From the NCBI GenBank assembly GCA_040702975.1, contig CP159990.1:806001-870000 (forward strand): a stretch of 64,000 bases of DNA, written 5' to 3'. Shown here piece after piece: positions 17,650 through 27,187 of this stretch (position 1 is the stretch's first letter; the number at the start of each line of letters is the position of its first letter). The DNA is from Roseburia hominis. GTDB lineage: Bacteria > Bacillota > Clostridia > Lachnospirales > Lachnospiraceae. A program made the position numbers and the translations under genes. A model generated the notes under the pieces. It searched no databases. It saw only the letters and a list, made by a program, of their open reading frames with translations, and had not been told where the DNA came from.

Positions 17650-17823
17650 ATGAGAACGGTAGGATTAATTGTTGTGTGGGTAGTAATGACAGTAACACTG
17701 GTGCTGAGGTTTACAAAAATAGAAGACCCCAGAAGCTTCATAATTTTATATGCAATGTTGACTTTGTATTTTGGATATTTAATATGGCGGTACAAAAGAA
17801 AGGGATACAAAAAAGAAAAATAG
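17650..17823 (+). CDS. Small two-helix membrane protein in the two-component regulon
   Basis: A 57-residue protein starting MRTVGLIVVWVVMTVTLVLR, with two hydrophobic helices (about 3-20 and 28-44) joined by a short polar turn containing EDPRS, and a strongly basic tail (KRKGYKKEK). The ATG at 17650 has GCGAGG 8 nt upstream, and an earlier in-frame ATG lies inside the -10 box of its own promoter. It lies between the regulator gene and the GldA-like operon and has its own copy of the operator. Function is not recognised; a small partner of one of the ABC transporters or of the kinase is a reasonable guess. Confidence 0.6.
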   Translation: MRTVGLIVVWVVMTVTLVLRFTKIEDPRSFIILYAMLTLYFGYLIWRYKRKGYKKEK

Positions 17824-17868
17824 GATACTCAAACTCTCTTCACAGAATTTTCATACAATGAGCGGATG

Positions 17869-17902
17869 AGTTTAAATTGAGTTTAACTTATCTGAGTATG
17901 AT
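17869..17902 (+). promoter_or_regulatory. Two-component operator and promoter of the GldA-like operon
   Basis: AGTTTAAATTGAGTTTAAC (17869-17887), 9 nt, then -10 TATGAT (17897-17902); nearly identical to the copy 300 nt upstream. Confidence 0.72.
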
Positions 17903-17956
17903 GGCTTTGATTGCAAAAAATGAAATGACAGTGAAGTGTCAGCAAGGAGGTTTGTA

Positions 17957-18961
17957 ATGATTACAGTTAGGCATTTAACTAAGTGCTATGGCGATTTCAA
18001 AGCGGTTGACGATCTCTCGTTTGAAATTGATGAAGGTCATGTGTATGGTTTTTTGGGGCCCAACGGTGCCGGAAAATCTACTACAATGAATATTATGACG
18101 GGCTGCCTGTCAGCAACAGAAGGACATGTTGAAATCAATGGTTATGATATTTTTGAGCATGCAGACAAAGCAAAGAAATTGATAGGATATCTTCCGGAAT
18201 TCCCGCCACTTTATATGAATGAAACGCCATTAGAATATTTACGATTTGTCGGTGAGGCAAAAGGGCTAAAAGGGAAGGAACTGGAAACGCAAATTGAAGA
18301 AGTGATATCGCAGACCAGGATAAGTAATGTGAAAAATCGGCTGATCTCAAAACTATCTAAAGGTTATAAGCAAAGAGTGGGGATCGCCCAGGCATTACTG
18401 GGCAACCCCCAGGTCATTATTCTTGATGAGCCGACAGTGGGGCTTGATCCCATTCAGATTATTGAGATCAGGGATCTGATTAAGCAGCTTGGTCAATCGC
18501 ATACAGTTATTTTAAGCTCCCATATTCTCTCAGAGGTGCAGGCAATCTGCGAAAAGGTACTGATTATTTCGAAAGGCAGGCTGATTGCGTTTGATGAGCC
18601 GAAAAATCTGGAAAAATTGCTGTTGGGGTCAAATGAAATCATTTTCATTGCAGAGGCAGAAGCGGAAGAGACTGGTCTGCTTTTAGAAACGATAGGAGGC
18701 ATTACGGACGCATCATACAAAGAAAAGGAAGACGGCCTGTTGGAAGTCTGCCTGAAAACAGACAGTGAAAACACATACGATATCTGCCGGAAATTATTTT
18801 TTGCTTTTGCAGAAAGAGAAAAAGCATTATTGGAAATGACATCCAAAAAGGCGAATCTGGAAGATATATTTATTGAACTGACTGAAGGTGAACTGCCTGA
18901 AATTGAACATGTAGAAGCCGCCCGGACGGAAAAGGAAGTGGCAGAGGAGGTTAGCGAATGA
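17957..18961 (+). CDS. ABC transporter ATPase, GldA/CcmA-like
   Basis: The ATG at 17957 follows AAGGAGG and gives 334 residues. Motifs in order: Walker A GPNGAGKST with Lys40, Q-loop region LPEFPPLYMNET, signature LSKGYKQRVG, Walker B VIILDEPTVGLDP and the switch His in LSSHILSE. The C-terminal 100 residues form the acidic extension usual in this subfamily. It energises the membrane proteins encoded immediately downstream; its stop overlaps the next start by 4 nt (ATGA). The four-gene set (ATPase, ABC-2 permease, GldG-like, DUF4340) resembles the gliding-type GldAFG cassette, which in non-gliding bacteria has no firmly known substrate. Confidence 0.85.
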   Translation: MITVRHLTKCYGDFKAVDDLSFEIDEGHVYGFLGPNGAGKSTTMNIMTGCLSATEGHVEINGYDIFEHADKAKKLIGYLPEFPPLYMNETPLEYLRFVGEAKGLKGKELETQIEEVISQTRISNVKNRLISKLSKGYKQRVGIAQALLGNPQVIILDEPTVGLDPIQIIEIRDLIKQLGQSHTVILSSHILSEVQAICEKVLIISKGRLIAFDEPKNLEKLLLGSNEIIFIAEAEAEETGLLLETIGGITDASYKEKEDGLLEVCLKTDSENTYDICRKLFFAFAEREKALLEMTSKKANLEDIFIELTEGELPEIEHVEAARTEKEVAEEVSE

Positions 18962-19821
18962 TAGCAGTATTAAAACATGAATTATCCAGTTATTTTCACT
19001 CATTGACAGCATACGTTTTTGGTGCATTTTTACTGGTATTTGTTGGTATTGGTTCTATGCTGTACAATATACAATCGGCGGTTTCAAATTTTGAATATGT
19101 ACTTGCATTTATTAGTTTGATCTTTGTGGGCATTGTCCCGATTTTGACTATGCGGGTAATCGCAGAAGAGAGAAAACAAAAGACAGATCAATTGTTATAT
19201 TCGCTGCCTATTACCACATCGAATATCATTATCGGAAAGTATCTGGCGTTGCTGGTTGTATATTTGATTCCGCTGCTTATTGTTTCAATATATCCTCTGG
19301 TCTTTTCCCAGTTTGGCGATGTGTATCTGTTGACATCTTATGGCAGCCTCATAGCATTCTTTATTATGGGGGCGGCTCTTATCGCTGTCGGAATGTTCAT
19401 ATCTTCTTTGACAGAGAATCAGGGATTTGCAGCAGGAATTGCGGTTCCTGTGATCCTGTTTAACTATTACAGTGTAAGGCTCGCGGACTATATCTCCAGC
19501 AGTGTGACGGGTTCTGTAATTGCTTTATGTGCACTTATATTCCTTTTATGTGCAGTTATTAAACTCCTTACGAAAAACGAGATTCTGGCCTATGGCGTTG
19601 GTTTGGTTCTTACCATAGGGATTGTGATCACATATTTTTATGATAAAACAGTATTTGAAGGATTGCTTCCGAATATCATGACAAAGTTATCGTTATTTGA
19701 GAGATTTTATACTTTCGTAAACGGTGTATTTGATATGACAGCAATTGTTTACTATCTGACTGTTGTTGTTTTCTTTCTGTTTCTTTCGGTACAATCACTT
19801 GAGAAAAGGAGATACAACTAA
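18958..19821 (+). CDS. ABC-2 type permease, GldF-like
   Basis: A 287-residue protein with six to seven membrane helices and the ABC-2 motif MRVIAEERKQKTDQLLYSLP near residue 65, which marks the coupling region of this permease class. It is coupled to the ATPase gene by a 4-nt overlap and to the next gene by a 1-nt overlap, so strict co-translation is likely. It should form the channel of the exporter in the cytoplasmic membrane. Confidence 0.82.
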   Translation: MIAVLKHELSSYFHSLTAYVFGAFLLVFVGIGSMLYNIQSAVSNFEYVLAFISLIFVGIVPILTMRVIAEERKQKTDQLLYSLPITTSNIIIGKYLALLVVYLIPLLIVSIYPLVFSQFGDVYLLTSYGSLIAFFIMGAALIAVGMFISSLTENQGFAAGIAVPVILFNYYSVRLADYISSSVTGSVIALCALIFLLCAVIKLLTKNEILAYGVGLVLTIGIVITYFYDKTVFEGLLPNIMTKLSLFERFYTFVNGVFDMTAIVYYLTVVVFFLFLSVQSLEKRRYN

Positions 19822-21269
19822 TGAAAAATGAATTTAAAATATTAGAAAAACTGAAAGGTCCCGGTATGAATCAGGCCGCTTTGAAAGGAGGGACCTATTC
19901 CATTACCATTACGGCCATTGTATTGGCAATAGTGATCGTAGTTAATATTTTTGCACAGGCTCTGCCGTCTCATTTGACGCAGTATGATATCAGTTCTACG
20001 AAACTTTATTCTATCACCAGCAACACAAAGGTTGTTGTCAATGCACTGGAAGAGGATGTGACAATCTACTGGGTCGTTCAGTCCGGTGAAGAAGATGATG
20101 TGATCGAGAAACTATTAGATAAATATGACAGTTTATCGGAGCATCTTGAGGTTGTAAAAAAGAATCCGGATATCTATCCGACATTTGCCCAGCAGTATAC
20201 CACGGAAACAGTTTCCAATAACAGTCTGATTGTAGAATGTGGTGATCGCAGCCGTTTTATTTCATACAGCGACATCTATCTTAGCAGCGGAAGTATGTAT
20301 AGCAGTTCCTCCAGTACGTCCTTTGACGGTGAAGGAGCTATAACATCGGCTATCGATTATGTGGTAAATTCAGAGCAGCCGCAGTTATATATACTGGAGG
20401 GGCATGGCGAGGAGGAACTTTCCTCAACATTTAGTGAACAGATTGAAAAAGAAAATATGGAAACCAATACCTTTTCTTTGTTAAACAGTGATTCAATTCC
20501 GGAAGAAGCTGACTGCGTATTAATCAATGCGCCGACAAGCGACATTTCCACAGAAGAAAAGGAATTGCTGGAGAAGTACATTGCAGACGGAGGTAAGCTG
20601 TTTGTAATGGCAGGACCTGCAGAAGACGATGAATTACCAAATCTTTACAGCTTACTGTCGGATTATGGCGTGGAGTCGGAAGAGGGAATCGTGATAGATA
20701 TGGACAGAGAATATTATGCGTTCCAAATGCCATATATCTTAATGCCGAATATCTGCAGTGATGAAATCACAGATCCATTGATCGAAGAGAAATACCATGC
20801 GATCGTACCGATCTCAAAAGGCTTGACCGTAGGTGAGACACCGGATGGTGTAACTGTAACGGAGCTGCTCACTACTTCGGACGAATCTTATAGCAAGAAG
20901 GCCGGATATAATCTTACCAGCTATGAAAAAGAAGAAGGAGATGTGGATGGTCCTTTTGCACTGGCAGTATCAATAGAAAATGCAAATGAAGGCCAGGTTG
21001 TCTGGATTGCTTCTTCCCATTTTGTTGATGATATGTACAATGAATATTCGTCTGGAGCAAACCTTGATCTCGTGATGAATGCAGTATCTTCCATGGTGGG
21101 AGAAAGCGACGCAGTATCTATCCGCAGCAAGTCACTGAAGTACAGTTATCTTACCATCAGTGATTCCACAGCCTCACTTTTGAAATTCGTCATGATAGGT
21201 GTATTTCCGTTATTGTATCTGATGACCGGTATTGGAGTGACCTTGAAGAGGAGAAAAAACGATGAATAG
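19821..21269 (+). CDS. GldG-like auxiliary protein of the ABC-2 exporter
   Basis: A 482-residue protein with one N-terminal membrane helix (about 27-50), a large external domain with the ABC-type-uncharacterised fold (QPQLYILEGHGEEEL near residue 190, GGKLFVMAGP near 260) and a C-terminal helix followed by KRRKNDE. This is the GldG/PF09822 arrangement. It should form the outer part of the ABC-2 complex. It overlaps the next gene by 8 nt in the same ATGAATAG arrangement seen in the upstream ABC exporter pair. Confidence 0.78.
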   Translation: MKNEFKILEKLKGPGMNQAALKGGTYSITITAIVLAIVIVVNIFAQALPSHLTQYDISSTKLYSITSNTKVVVNALEEDVTIYWVVQSGEEDDVIEKLLDKYDSLSEHLEVVKKNPDIYPTFAQQYTTETVSNNSLIVECGDRSRFISYSDIYLSSGSMYSSSSSTSFDGEGAITSAIDYVVNSEQPQLYILEGHGEEELSSTFSEQIEKENMETNTFSLLNSDSIPEEADCVLINAPTSDISTEEKELLEKYIADGGKLFVMAGPAEDDELPNLYSLLSDYGVESEEGIVIDMDREYYAFQMPYILMPNICSDEITDPLIEEKYHAIVPISKGLTVGETPDGVTVTELLTTSDESYSKKAGYNLTSYEKEEGDVDGPFALAVSIENANEGQVVWIASSHFVDDMYNEYSSGANLDLVMNAVSSMVGESDAVSIRSKSLKYSYLTISDSTASLLKFVMIGVFPLLYLMTGIGVTLKRRKNDE

Positions 21270-22635
21270 AACTAAAAAAATATATTTGCTTTTGGGTATT
21301 TTTCTTGCAGTCTGTATTGTGACATTTATTTTGAGCAATATAGAAGAGCAAAAGGAGAAGATAAAAAACAGCGATGAAATTATCCTGGAGATAGACAACG
21401 ATACGGTTAATAAATTGTCATGGGAATATGATTCGAAGAAACTGGCCTTCCATAAGGATGAAAATTGGCAGTATGATGAGGACGAGGCATTTCCGGTCGA
21501 TGAAGATAAAATTAATGAATTGCTTGAACTGTTCCAGGAGTTCGGAGTTTCCTTTATTATCGAAGATGTCGAGGATTACGGGCAGTATGGTCTGGATAAT
21601 CCGGAGTGCACGATTACCCTGGAAACAGAGGAAAAGACCTATGAGATTCTTTTAGGAGATTACAGTACTATGGATTCTAAGCGGTATGTCTCTATTGGCG
21701 ATGGCAATGCATATCTCGTGAAAGATGACCCGTTGGAATATTTTAACGTAGAACTTAAGGATATGATAAGGGACGATGAAACGCCGGATTTTGAAAAAGT
21801 GAAAGCAATCAGTTTTTCGGGAAGCACTTCTCTGGAAGTTATATATGAAGAAGGAAGCAGCAATACGTATTGTGAGGACGATGTTTATTTTGTAAAAGAG
21901 GACAGCGAGTATCTTCCGCTTGACACCTCCCTGGTAGAAGAGTATCTGGAAAAATTAAGCGGTCTTGATCAGGGGAATTACGTGACATATAATGCTTCGG
22001 AAGAAGATTTAAAAACCTATTGTCTTGATTCGCCGGAATTTTCGGTCCAGGTGACATATATTGAAGAAACAGAAGACGGAGAAGAAGAGAAGGAAAGTAC
22101 CTTTGTCATGCACGTGGGCTGCAATGAAGAAGAAAAGGAGGAAGACGAATATTCTGCGTATGTGAGAATCGGAGACTCTAAGATTATTTATGAGATTAAT
22201 AATACGGACTATGAAGAAATTGTGGAGGCATCCTACAACTCCCTGCGGCATCGGGAAGTGGTAACCGCTGATCTGGCAGAGGTATCTCAGATAGAGGTTT
22301 CCTTAGAGAAATCTTCATACACCATTACGGTGGAGGAAAAGAAGGATGAGCTGATCTGTACGTATCAGGATGAAGAAATAGAATCCGATGATTTCCTTGA
22401 TGCTATCGAGAATCTAAAAGCAGACAGCTTTACAAATGAAGAGGCTTCACAAAAGAAAGAAATTGGATTTACCATACAATTTAAAGATAAAAAATATCCG
22501 GATATGGAAGTGGAAATATACCGTTATGATGGCGATTCCTGCCTTGTAGTGATTGACGGCGAATCCGTTTCCTTAGTAGAAAGAAGTTCTGTGGTAGAGT
22601 TGATGGAGTCAGTCAATGCAATTGTTTTGAATTAG
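21262..22635 (+). CDS. DUF4340-containing accessory protein of the GldAFG-like exporter
   Basis: A 457-residue protein with an N-terminal membrane helix (about 6-22), then a very acidic external region with two to three copies of the DUF4340 pattern (LSWEYDSKKLAFHKDENWQ, DYGQYGLDNPECTITL, ILLGDYSTMDSKRYVS). DUF4340 proteins are usual last members of GldG-type operons, and their role is unknown. The strong negative charge would suit a surface-exposed stalk or cation-binding layer (inference). No gene follows in the operon; a hairpin follows at 22674. Confidence 0.75.
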   Translation: MNRTKKIYLLLGIFLAVCIVTFILSNIEEQKEKIKNSDEIILEIDNDTVNKLSWEYDSKKLAFHKDENWQYDEDEAFPVDEDKINELLELFQEFGVSFIIEDVEDYGQYGLDNPECTITLETEEKTYEILLGDYSTMDSKRYVSIGDGNAYLVKDDPLEYFNVELKDMIRDDETPDFEKVKAISFSGSTSLEVIYEEGSSNTYCEDDVYFVKEDSEYLPLDTSLVEEYLEKLSGLDQGNYVTYNASEEDLKTYCLDSPEFSVQVTYIEETEDGEEEKESTFVMHVGCNEEEKEEDEYSAYVRIGDSKIIYEINNTDYEEIVEASYNSLRHREVVTADLAEVSQIEVSLEKSSYTITVEEKKDELICTYQDEEIESDDFLDAIENLKADSFTNEEASQKKEIGFTIQFKDKKYPDMEVEIYRYDGDSCLVVIDGESVSLVERSSVVELMESVNAIVLN

Positions 22636-22673
22636 CAGGAAATGGATTGAATGTAGAGTCCATGTGAAAAGTA

Positions 22674-22731
22674 AAAGGGGTACCGTTCTATGAAAGCAGG
22701 AATGTTTTGAAGAGAAGGGTACCCTTTGAGT
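22674..22731 (+). terminator. Possible terminator after the GldAFG-like operon
   Basis: GGGTACC and GGTACCC arms, extended by A/T pairs around a bulged G, enclose a loop of about 30 nt. The T stretch is short, so confidence is modest. Confidence 0.4.
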
Positions 22732-22802
22732 TAATAAATATGGGTATTATTGGGTGAAATGAATTCATACATTTTGTGGCAAATTGTAATAAGGGAGGTA
22801 TC

Positions 22803-24548
22803 ATGAAGAGGGTGTTTTTATCTTTTTATAAAATCCTTAATGTACATCAGAAAAAGAGAATGTTGATTCTTTTTTTTATGATGATTGTAGGTGCGCTTTT
22901 AGAAACAATAGGGATTTCATTAATATTGCCATTCGTATCGCTGATACTGGATGTGGATAGCATTTATACTAATAAGATAATGAACAGTGTATATAGTTTT
23001 TTAGGCATGGAAAGTAGCAGAGAATTTTTGATTGTAATCAGTATTGCACTGATTGGAATTTATGTGGCGAAGAATATCTACCTGTATCTTATGTATTCCA
23101 TTCAGTATAGACTCGCATCTAACTATAAATTACAGATGTCCTCAAAATTATTTAGTGTATATTTGAACAAACCGTATGAATTTTATTTGAATAGAAGTTC
23201 TTCAGAGATTATAAGAAATGTAAATACGGATGTTTCAAATGTGTTTACTCTTCTTACAACTATTCTGCAAATGCTTACTGAAATTACAACAGCGATAGGC
23301 ATGATAGCGGTCCTGCTGATAATGGATTTTCAGATGACAGTTTTTGTGGTGGTATTACTTCTTATTGCTGTTGGAATTTTGAAATATATCTTCAAACCTA
23401 TTCAAAGAATTACAGGGGTAAAGGTAAGGGAAAGTGATGCTGAAATTTTAAAATGGCTGAACCAGTCAGTACATGGAATCAAAGAAGTAAAAGTTACAGA
23501 AAGTGAAAGATATTTTTGGGAAAAGTATTATAAAAGTGGGTTGGTATCCGCAGAGGCAACAAGAAAATTTAATGTTGTTAATACTATTCCCCAACTTTTT
23601 ATAGAAGTTGTTTTTATGGTAGGTATTATAACCTATATTATATATCTTCTTATGACAGGGAAAGATGTTTCTTTGTTAGTGCCACAGATATCTACATTTG
23701 CAATGGCGGCTATAAGATTATTGCCAATCGTGAACAGAATGAACCGCTATATGGGAACGATTACCTATTTAATGCCATCATTAGAATTTATTGAACAGGA
23801 ATTAGAAGTGAAATTTGAAATTATAAAAGAAGAGAAATCAGATACAAGACCACATAAATTGAAACAAGGAATTTTATTCGATCATGTATCTTTCCGGTAT
23901 TATAATTCGGAAAAATGGATTTTAAAAGATGCAATTTTAAATATACCGGTAGGGAGTTCGACTGGTATTATGGGGCCAAGCGGTTCAGGGAAAACGACGT
24001 TGATAGATTTGCTGTTAGGATTGTTATGTCCTAATGAAGGACGCATTGTGGCAGATGGCGCAGATATACAGACTTTGGGAGAAGAGTGGCTGCATAAAAT
24101 AGGATATGTGTCGCAGTCTATGTATTTGACGGAAGATTCTATTAAGAAAAATATAGCTTTTGGTCTTTCAGAAAATGAAATAGATAACGAAAAGATAGGT
24201 ACAGTATTAAAACTGGCACAGTTAGATGAATTTGTTAAGGGATTACCTAAGAATGTAGATACAAAAATAGGAGAGTTTGGGACAAGATTATCAGGAGGAC
24301 AGAAACAAAGGATTTGTATAGCGAGGGCTTTATATTTTAATCCGGAAATATTGATTTTGGATGAAGCAACTTCAGCACTGGATTATGTTACGGAAAATGA
24401 GATAATGGAAAATATCAAGCAATTAAAGGGTAAAATTACAATGATTATTATTGCACACAGATTAAAGACAATAAAAGATTGTGAATATACATACCAAGTG
24501 AAAGAAGGAAAAATTATTCCGGTTCGATATGATGAAATACAAAGTTAG
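22803..24548 (+). CDS. ABC exporter (fused permease-ATPase), PglK/MsbA-like
   Basis: The ATG at 22803 has GGGAGGT upstream and gives 581 residues: six membrane helices (about 15-315) and an ATPase domain with all canonical motifs (GPSGSGKTT, LSGGQKQRICIAR, ILDEATSALD, IAHRLKTI). The sequence looks most like ABC flippases of lipid-linked glycans (PglK type) or general exporters. It is noticeably richer in A and T than its neighbours, which suggests recent transfer. No glycan genes are adjacent, so the substrate is open. The hybrid kinase gene starts 29 nt downstream and may be co-transcribed. Confidence 0.8.
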   Translation: MKRVFLSFYKILNVHQKKRMLILFFMMIVGALLETIGISLILPFVSLILDVDSIYTNKIMNSVYSFLGMESSREFLIVISIALIGIYVAKNIYLYLMYSIQYRLASNYKLQMSSKLFSVYLNKPYEFYLNRSSSEIIRNVNTDVSNVFTLLTTILQMLTEITTAIGMIAVLLIMDFQMTVFVVVLLLIAVGILKYIFKPIQRITGVKVRESDAEILKWLNQSVHGIKEVKVTESERYFWEKYYKSGLVSAEATRKFNVVNTIPQLFIEVVFMVGIITYIIYLLMTGKDVSLLVPQISTFAMAAIRLLPIVNRMNRYMGTITYLMPSLEFIEQELEVKFEIIKEEKSDTRPHKLKQGILFDHVSFRYYNSEKWILKDAILNIPVGSSTGIMGPSGSGKTTLIDLLLGLLCPNEGRIVADGADIQTLGEEWLHKIGYVSQSMYLTEDSIKKNIAFGLSENEIDNEKIGTVLKLAQLDEFVKGLPKNVDTKIGEFGTRLSGGQKQRICIARALYFNPEILILDEATSALDYVTENEIMENIKQLKGKITMIIIAHRLKTIKDCEYTYQVKEGKIIPVRYDEIQS

Positions 24549-24577
24549 TGAGGAAAATCTATGGAGGATAGGTTACT

Positions 24578-27127
24578 ATGAAGAAACGAGATAAGATTAC
24601 GCGCTTTCTAATAACAAGCCTGATTTTTGTCTGTGCTTTTTGTATTGCTGTTTTTGCTTTTCTTATCAAGTATATCAACAGACAGAATGAAGAAACTATC
24701 GAACAGATCGGAAATACATACATGGCTGGTATGAATGAGCGGATTTCCAAGCATTTTGAAACCATGGTGGATCTGCGGATGACGCAGCTTAGTACTCTGG
24801 TGGATACGATGCCGATTGCGGGTGATACGGACAGTGAAGAGCTCCGGGAGTGGCTGGAGTACAGTGGAAAGGCCCGGGGGTTTGAAGGGCTGGCATACTA
24901 TTTTGATGATGGAAGCTTTGAGATGATTTATGGGGAGAAGGTAGAATCCTCGAGTGCTGAAGCTTTTCTTGATTCCATGAAAAATGGCGAGAATATGGTT
25001 TCTGTCGGTGTTGGTGAGAATGGAGAAAGATCCGCTATAATGGGTATTCCCTTTACAATTGATACGAAAGATGGAAAAGAGTGTGTGGCATTGGTTGGGA
25101 AACTGCCACTGGAGTATATCAGTCAGACACTTTCTCTGAATGAAGAGGAATCCATGATATATTCTTTTGTTATCAGAATAGACGGAAGTTTTGTTATCCG
25201 TAGTTCAGATGTATCCCGGGATAACTATTTTAACCGGGTCAAGGATTTGTATGAGGATGACGAAATTGGGGCAGACCAGGTGATTGAAGAGCTGAAGGCT
25301 TGCATGGAGAAGGATGAGGACTATGCTGCCATGATTAAGATATATGGAGAACGCCGTCAGATATACTGCTCCAGCCTGCCTGCGTCTGAATGGTATATTA
25401 TTACGGTGATGCCTTACGGAACAATGAATAAAGTGATAGAGGATGCGGGAGACCGGTCAATCAAAGTATTCATAGGATGCTGTGCTGCTCTTCTGATAGT
25501 ATTACTTTATATTTTCTGGAGATACCTGCGTATGACTGCAGCACAGATACAGGAGCTGCAGGAGGCAAGAGAGATGGCTGTGGAAGCCAATAAATCGAAG
25601 AGTGAATTTCTCTCTAATATGAGCCATGATATCCGCACGCCTATGAATGCTATTGTAGGCATGACCTCGATTGCTCTGGCAAATATTAATAATCCCCAGA
25701 GGGTACAGGATTGCCTGAAAAAGATTGTGCTTTCCAGCAGACATCTGCTGGGACTGATCAATGACGTGCTGGATATGTCCAAAATCGAAAGCGGGAAGAT
25801 GACGCTGAATGTGGATCTGGTTTCCCTGCGGGAGGTTATGGATGGTATAGTCAGTATTATTCAGCCGCAGATCAGGGAAAAGCAGCAGAAATTTAATGTG
25901 TTTATTTATGATATTTCATCTGAAAATGTGCGGTGTGACAGTGTGCGTCTGAATCAGGTCATTTTGAATCTGCTGTCCAATGCAATTAAATTCACTCCGG
26001 AAAAGGGCACCATAGAAGTGTCACTTCATGAGGAGCAGTCTCCAAAGGGTGATGAGTATGTTCGTATTAAGATTCAGGTGAAGGATAATGGAATCGGTAT
26101 GTCCGAGGAATTCATGGAGCATATTTTTGATTCCTTCACCCGTGAGGACAGTAAGAGAGTCCAGAAAACGGAAGGAACCGGTCTGGGAATGGCAATCACG
26201 AAGTATATTGTCGACGCAATGGACGGGGAGATCACTGTAAAAAGCAATCAGGGCGCCGGAACAGAGTTCTGTGTGACGCTGGATTTTGAAAAGGCAGAGG
26301 AACAGGAGGAGAATATGATCCTTCCTGACTTTACCATGCTGGTGGTGGATGATGACCAGCAGCTCTGTGAGAGTACGGTGTCTTCTCTGAAATCAATCGG
26401 TGTAAGCGCAGAATGGGCACTGGACGGAGAGTCAGCCATCGAGATGGTAAACGAGCATCATAAACGCCATTCCGATTATCATATTATACTTCTGGACTGG
26501 AAGCTGCCAGGCATGGATGGAATCAGAACCGCAAGGGAACTTCGGAAGGAGCTGGGCAATGACGTGCCGATCATTCTGATTTCTGCCTATGACTGCAGTG
26601 AAATTGAAGACGAGGCACGTGCGGCGGGAATCAGCGGATTTTTATCCAAGCCACTTTTTAAGTCTACATTATATTATGGATTAAAGCCGTATACAGGTTC
26701 TTCGGACGAAGTGACCGTACCGGAGAAGGCAGATGTGAATTTCGCAGGCAAGCGGCTTCTGGTAGCAGAAGATAATGAGCTGAACTGGGAAATTGCAAGT
26801 GAATTGCTTAAGGACTTAGGACTGGAGCTGGAATGGGCAGAAAATGGTCGGATGTGTGTAGATATGTTTAAAGAATCGCCTGTGGGCTATTATGATGCGA
26901 TCCTGATGGATATTCGTATGCCGCTTATGGGCGGTTATGAGGCGGCGGATACGATCCGCAAACTGAAACGTCCGGATGCAGTGCTTCCTATTGTCGCAAT
27001 GACTGCGGATGCATTTTTAGAGGATATCCAGAGATGTCTGGAGCATGGTATGAATGCGCATCTGGCAAAGCCTATCGACATAAAAGAAGTTTCTCGTATT
27101 CTGGACAGATGCCTGGTCAGAAAGTAA
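24578..27127 (+). CDS. Hybrid sensor histidine kinase with two receiver domains
   Basis: The 849-residue protein has a membrane helix at about 10-31, an external Cache-like sensor domain (about 32-300) and a second helix (about 303-325). These are followed by a HisKA domain with His350 (NMSHDIRTP), an ATPase domain ([17 protein letters not shown]) and two receiver domains with phosphoacceptors near Asp640 (HIILLDWKLPG) and Asp778 (AILMDIRMP). There is no DNA-binding or enzymatic output, so the phosphate must pass to other proteins or the signal act by protein contact. A full-length paralogue of exactly 849 residues is encoded at 54288. The partner is unknown. Confidence 0.88.
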   Translation: MKKRDKITRFLITSLIFVCAFCIAVFAFLIKYINRQNEETIEQIGNTYMAGMNERISKHFETMVDLRMTQLSTLVDTMPIAGDTDSEELREWLEYSGKARGFEGLAYYFDDGSFEMIYGEKVESSSAEAFLDSMKNGENMVSVGVGENGERSAIMGIPFTIDTKDGKECVALVGKLPLEYISQTLSLNEEESMIYSFVIRIDGSFVIRSSDVSRDNYFNRVKDLYEDDEIGADQVIEELKACMEKDEDYAAMIKIYGERRQIYCSSLPASEWYIITVMPYGTMNKVIEDAGDRSIKVFIGCCAALLIVLLYIFWRYLRMTAAQIQELQEAREMAVEANKSKSEFLSNMSHDIRTPMNAIVGMTSIALANINNPQRVQDCLKKIVLSSRHLLGLINDVLDMSKIESGKMTLNVDLVSLREVMDGIVSIIQPQIREKQQKFNVFIYDISSENVRCDSVRLNQVILNLLSNAIKFTPEKGTIEVSLHEEQSPKGDEYVRIKIQVKDNGIGMSEEFMEHIFDSFTREDSKRVQKTEGTGLGMAITKYIVDAMDGEITVKSNQGAGTEFCVTLDFEKAEEQEENMILPDFTMLVVDDDQQLCESTVSSLKSIGVSAEWALDGESAIEMVNEHHKRHSDYHIILLDWKLPGMDGIRTARELRKELGNDVPIILISAYDCSEIEDEARAAGISGFLSKPLFKSTLYYGLKPYTGSSDEVTVPEKADVNFAGKRLLVAEDNELNWEIASELLKDLGLELEWAENGRMCVDMFKESPVGYYDAILMDIRMPLMGGYEAADTIRKLKRPDAVLPIVAMTADAFLEDIQRCLEHGMNAHLAKPIDIKEVSRILDRCLVRK

Positions 27128-27187
27128 TAAGAAGAAAATGGGAAATTTACAGAAAACATTTTTTATGCTTGCTTGATTTTACTTAGA

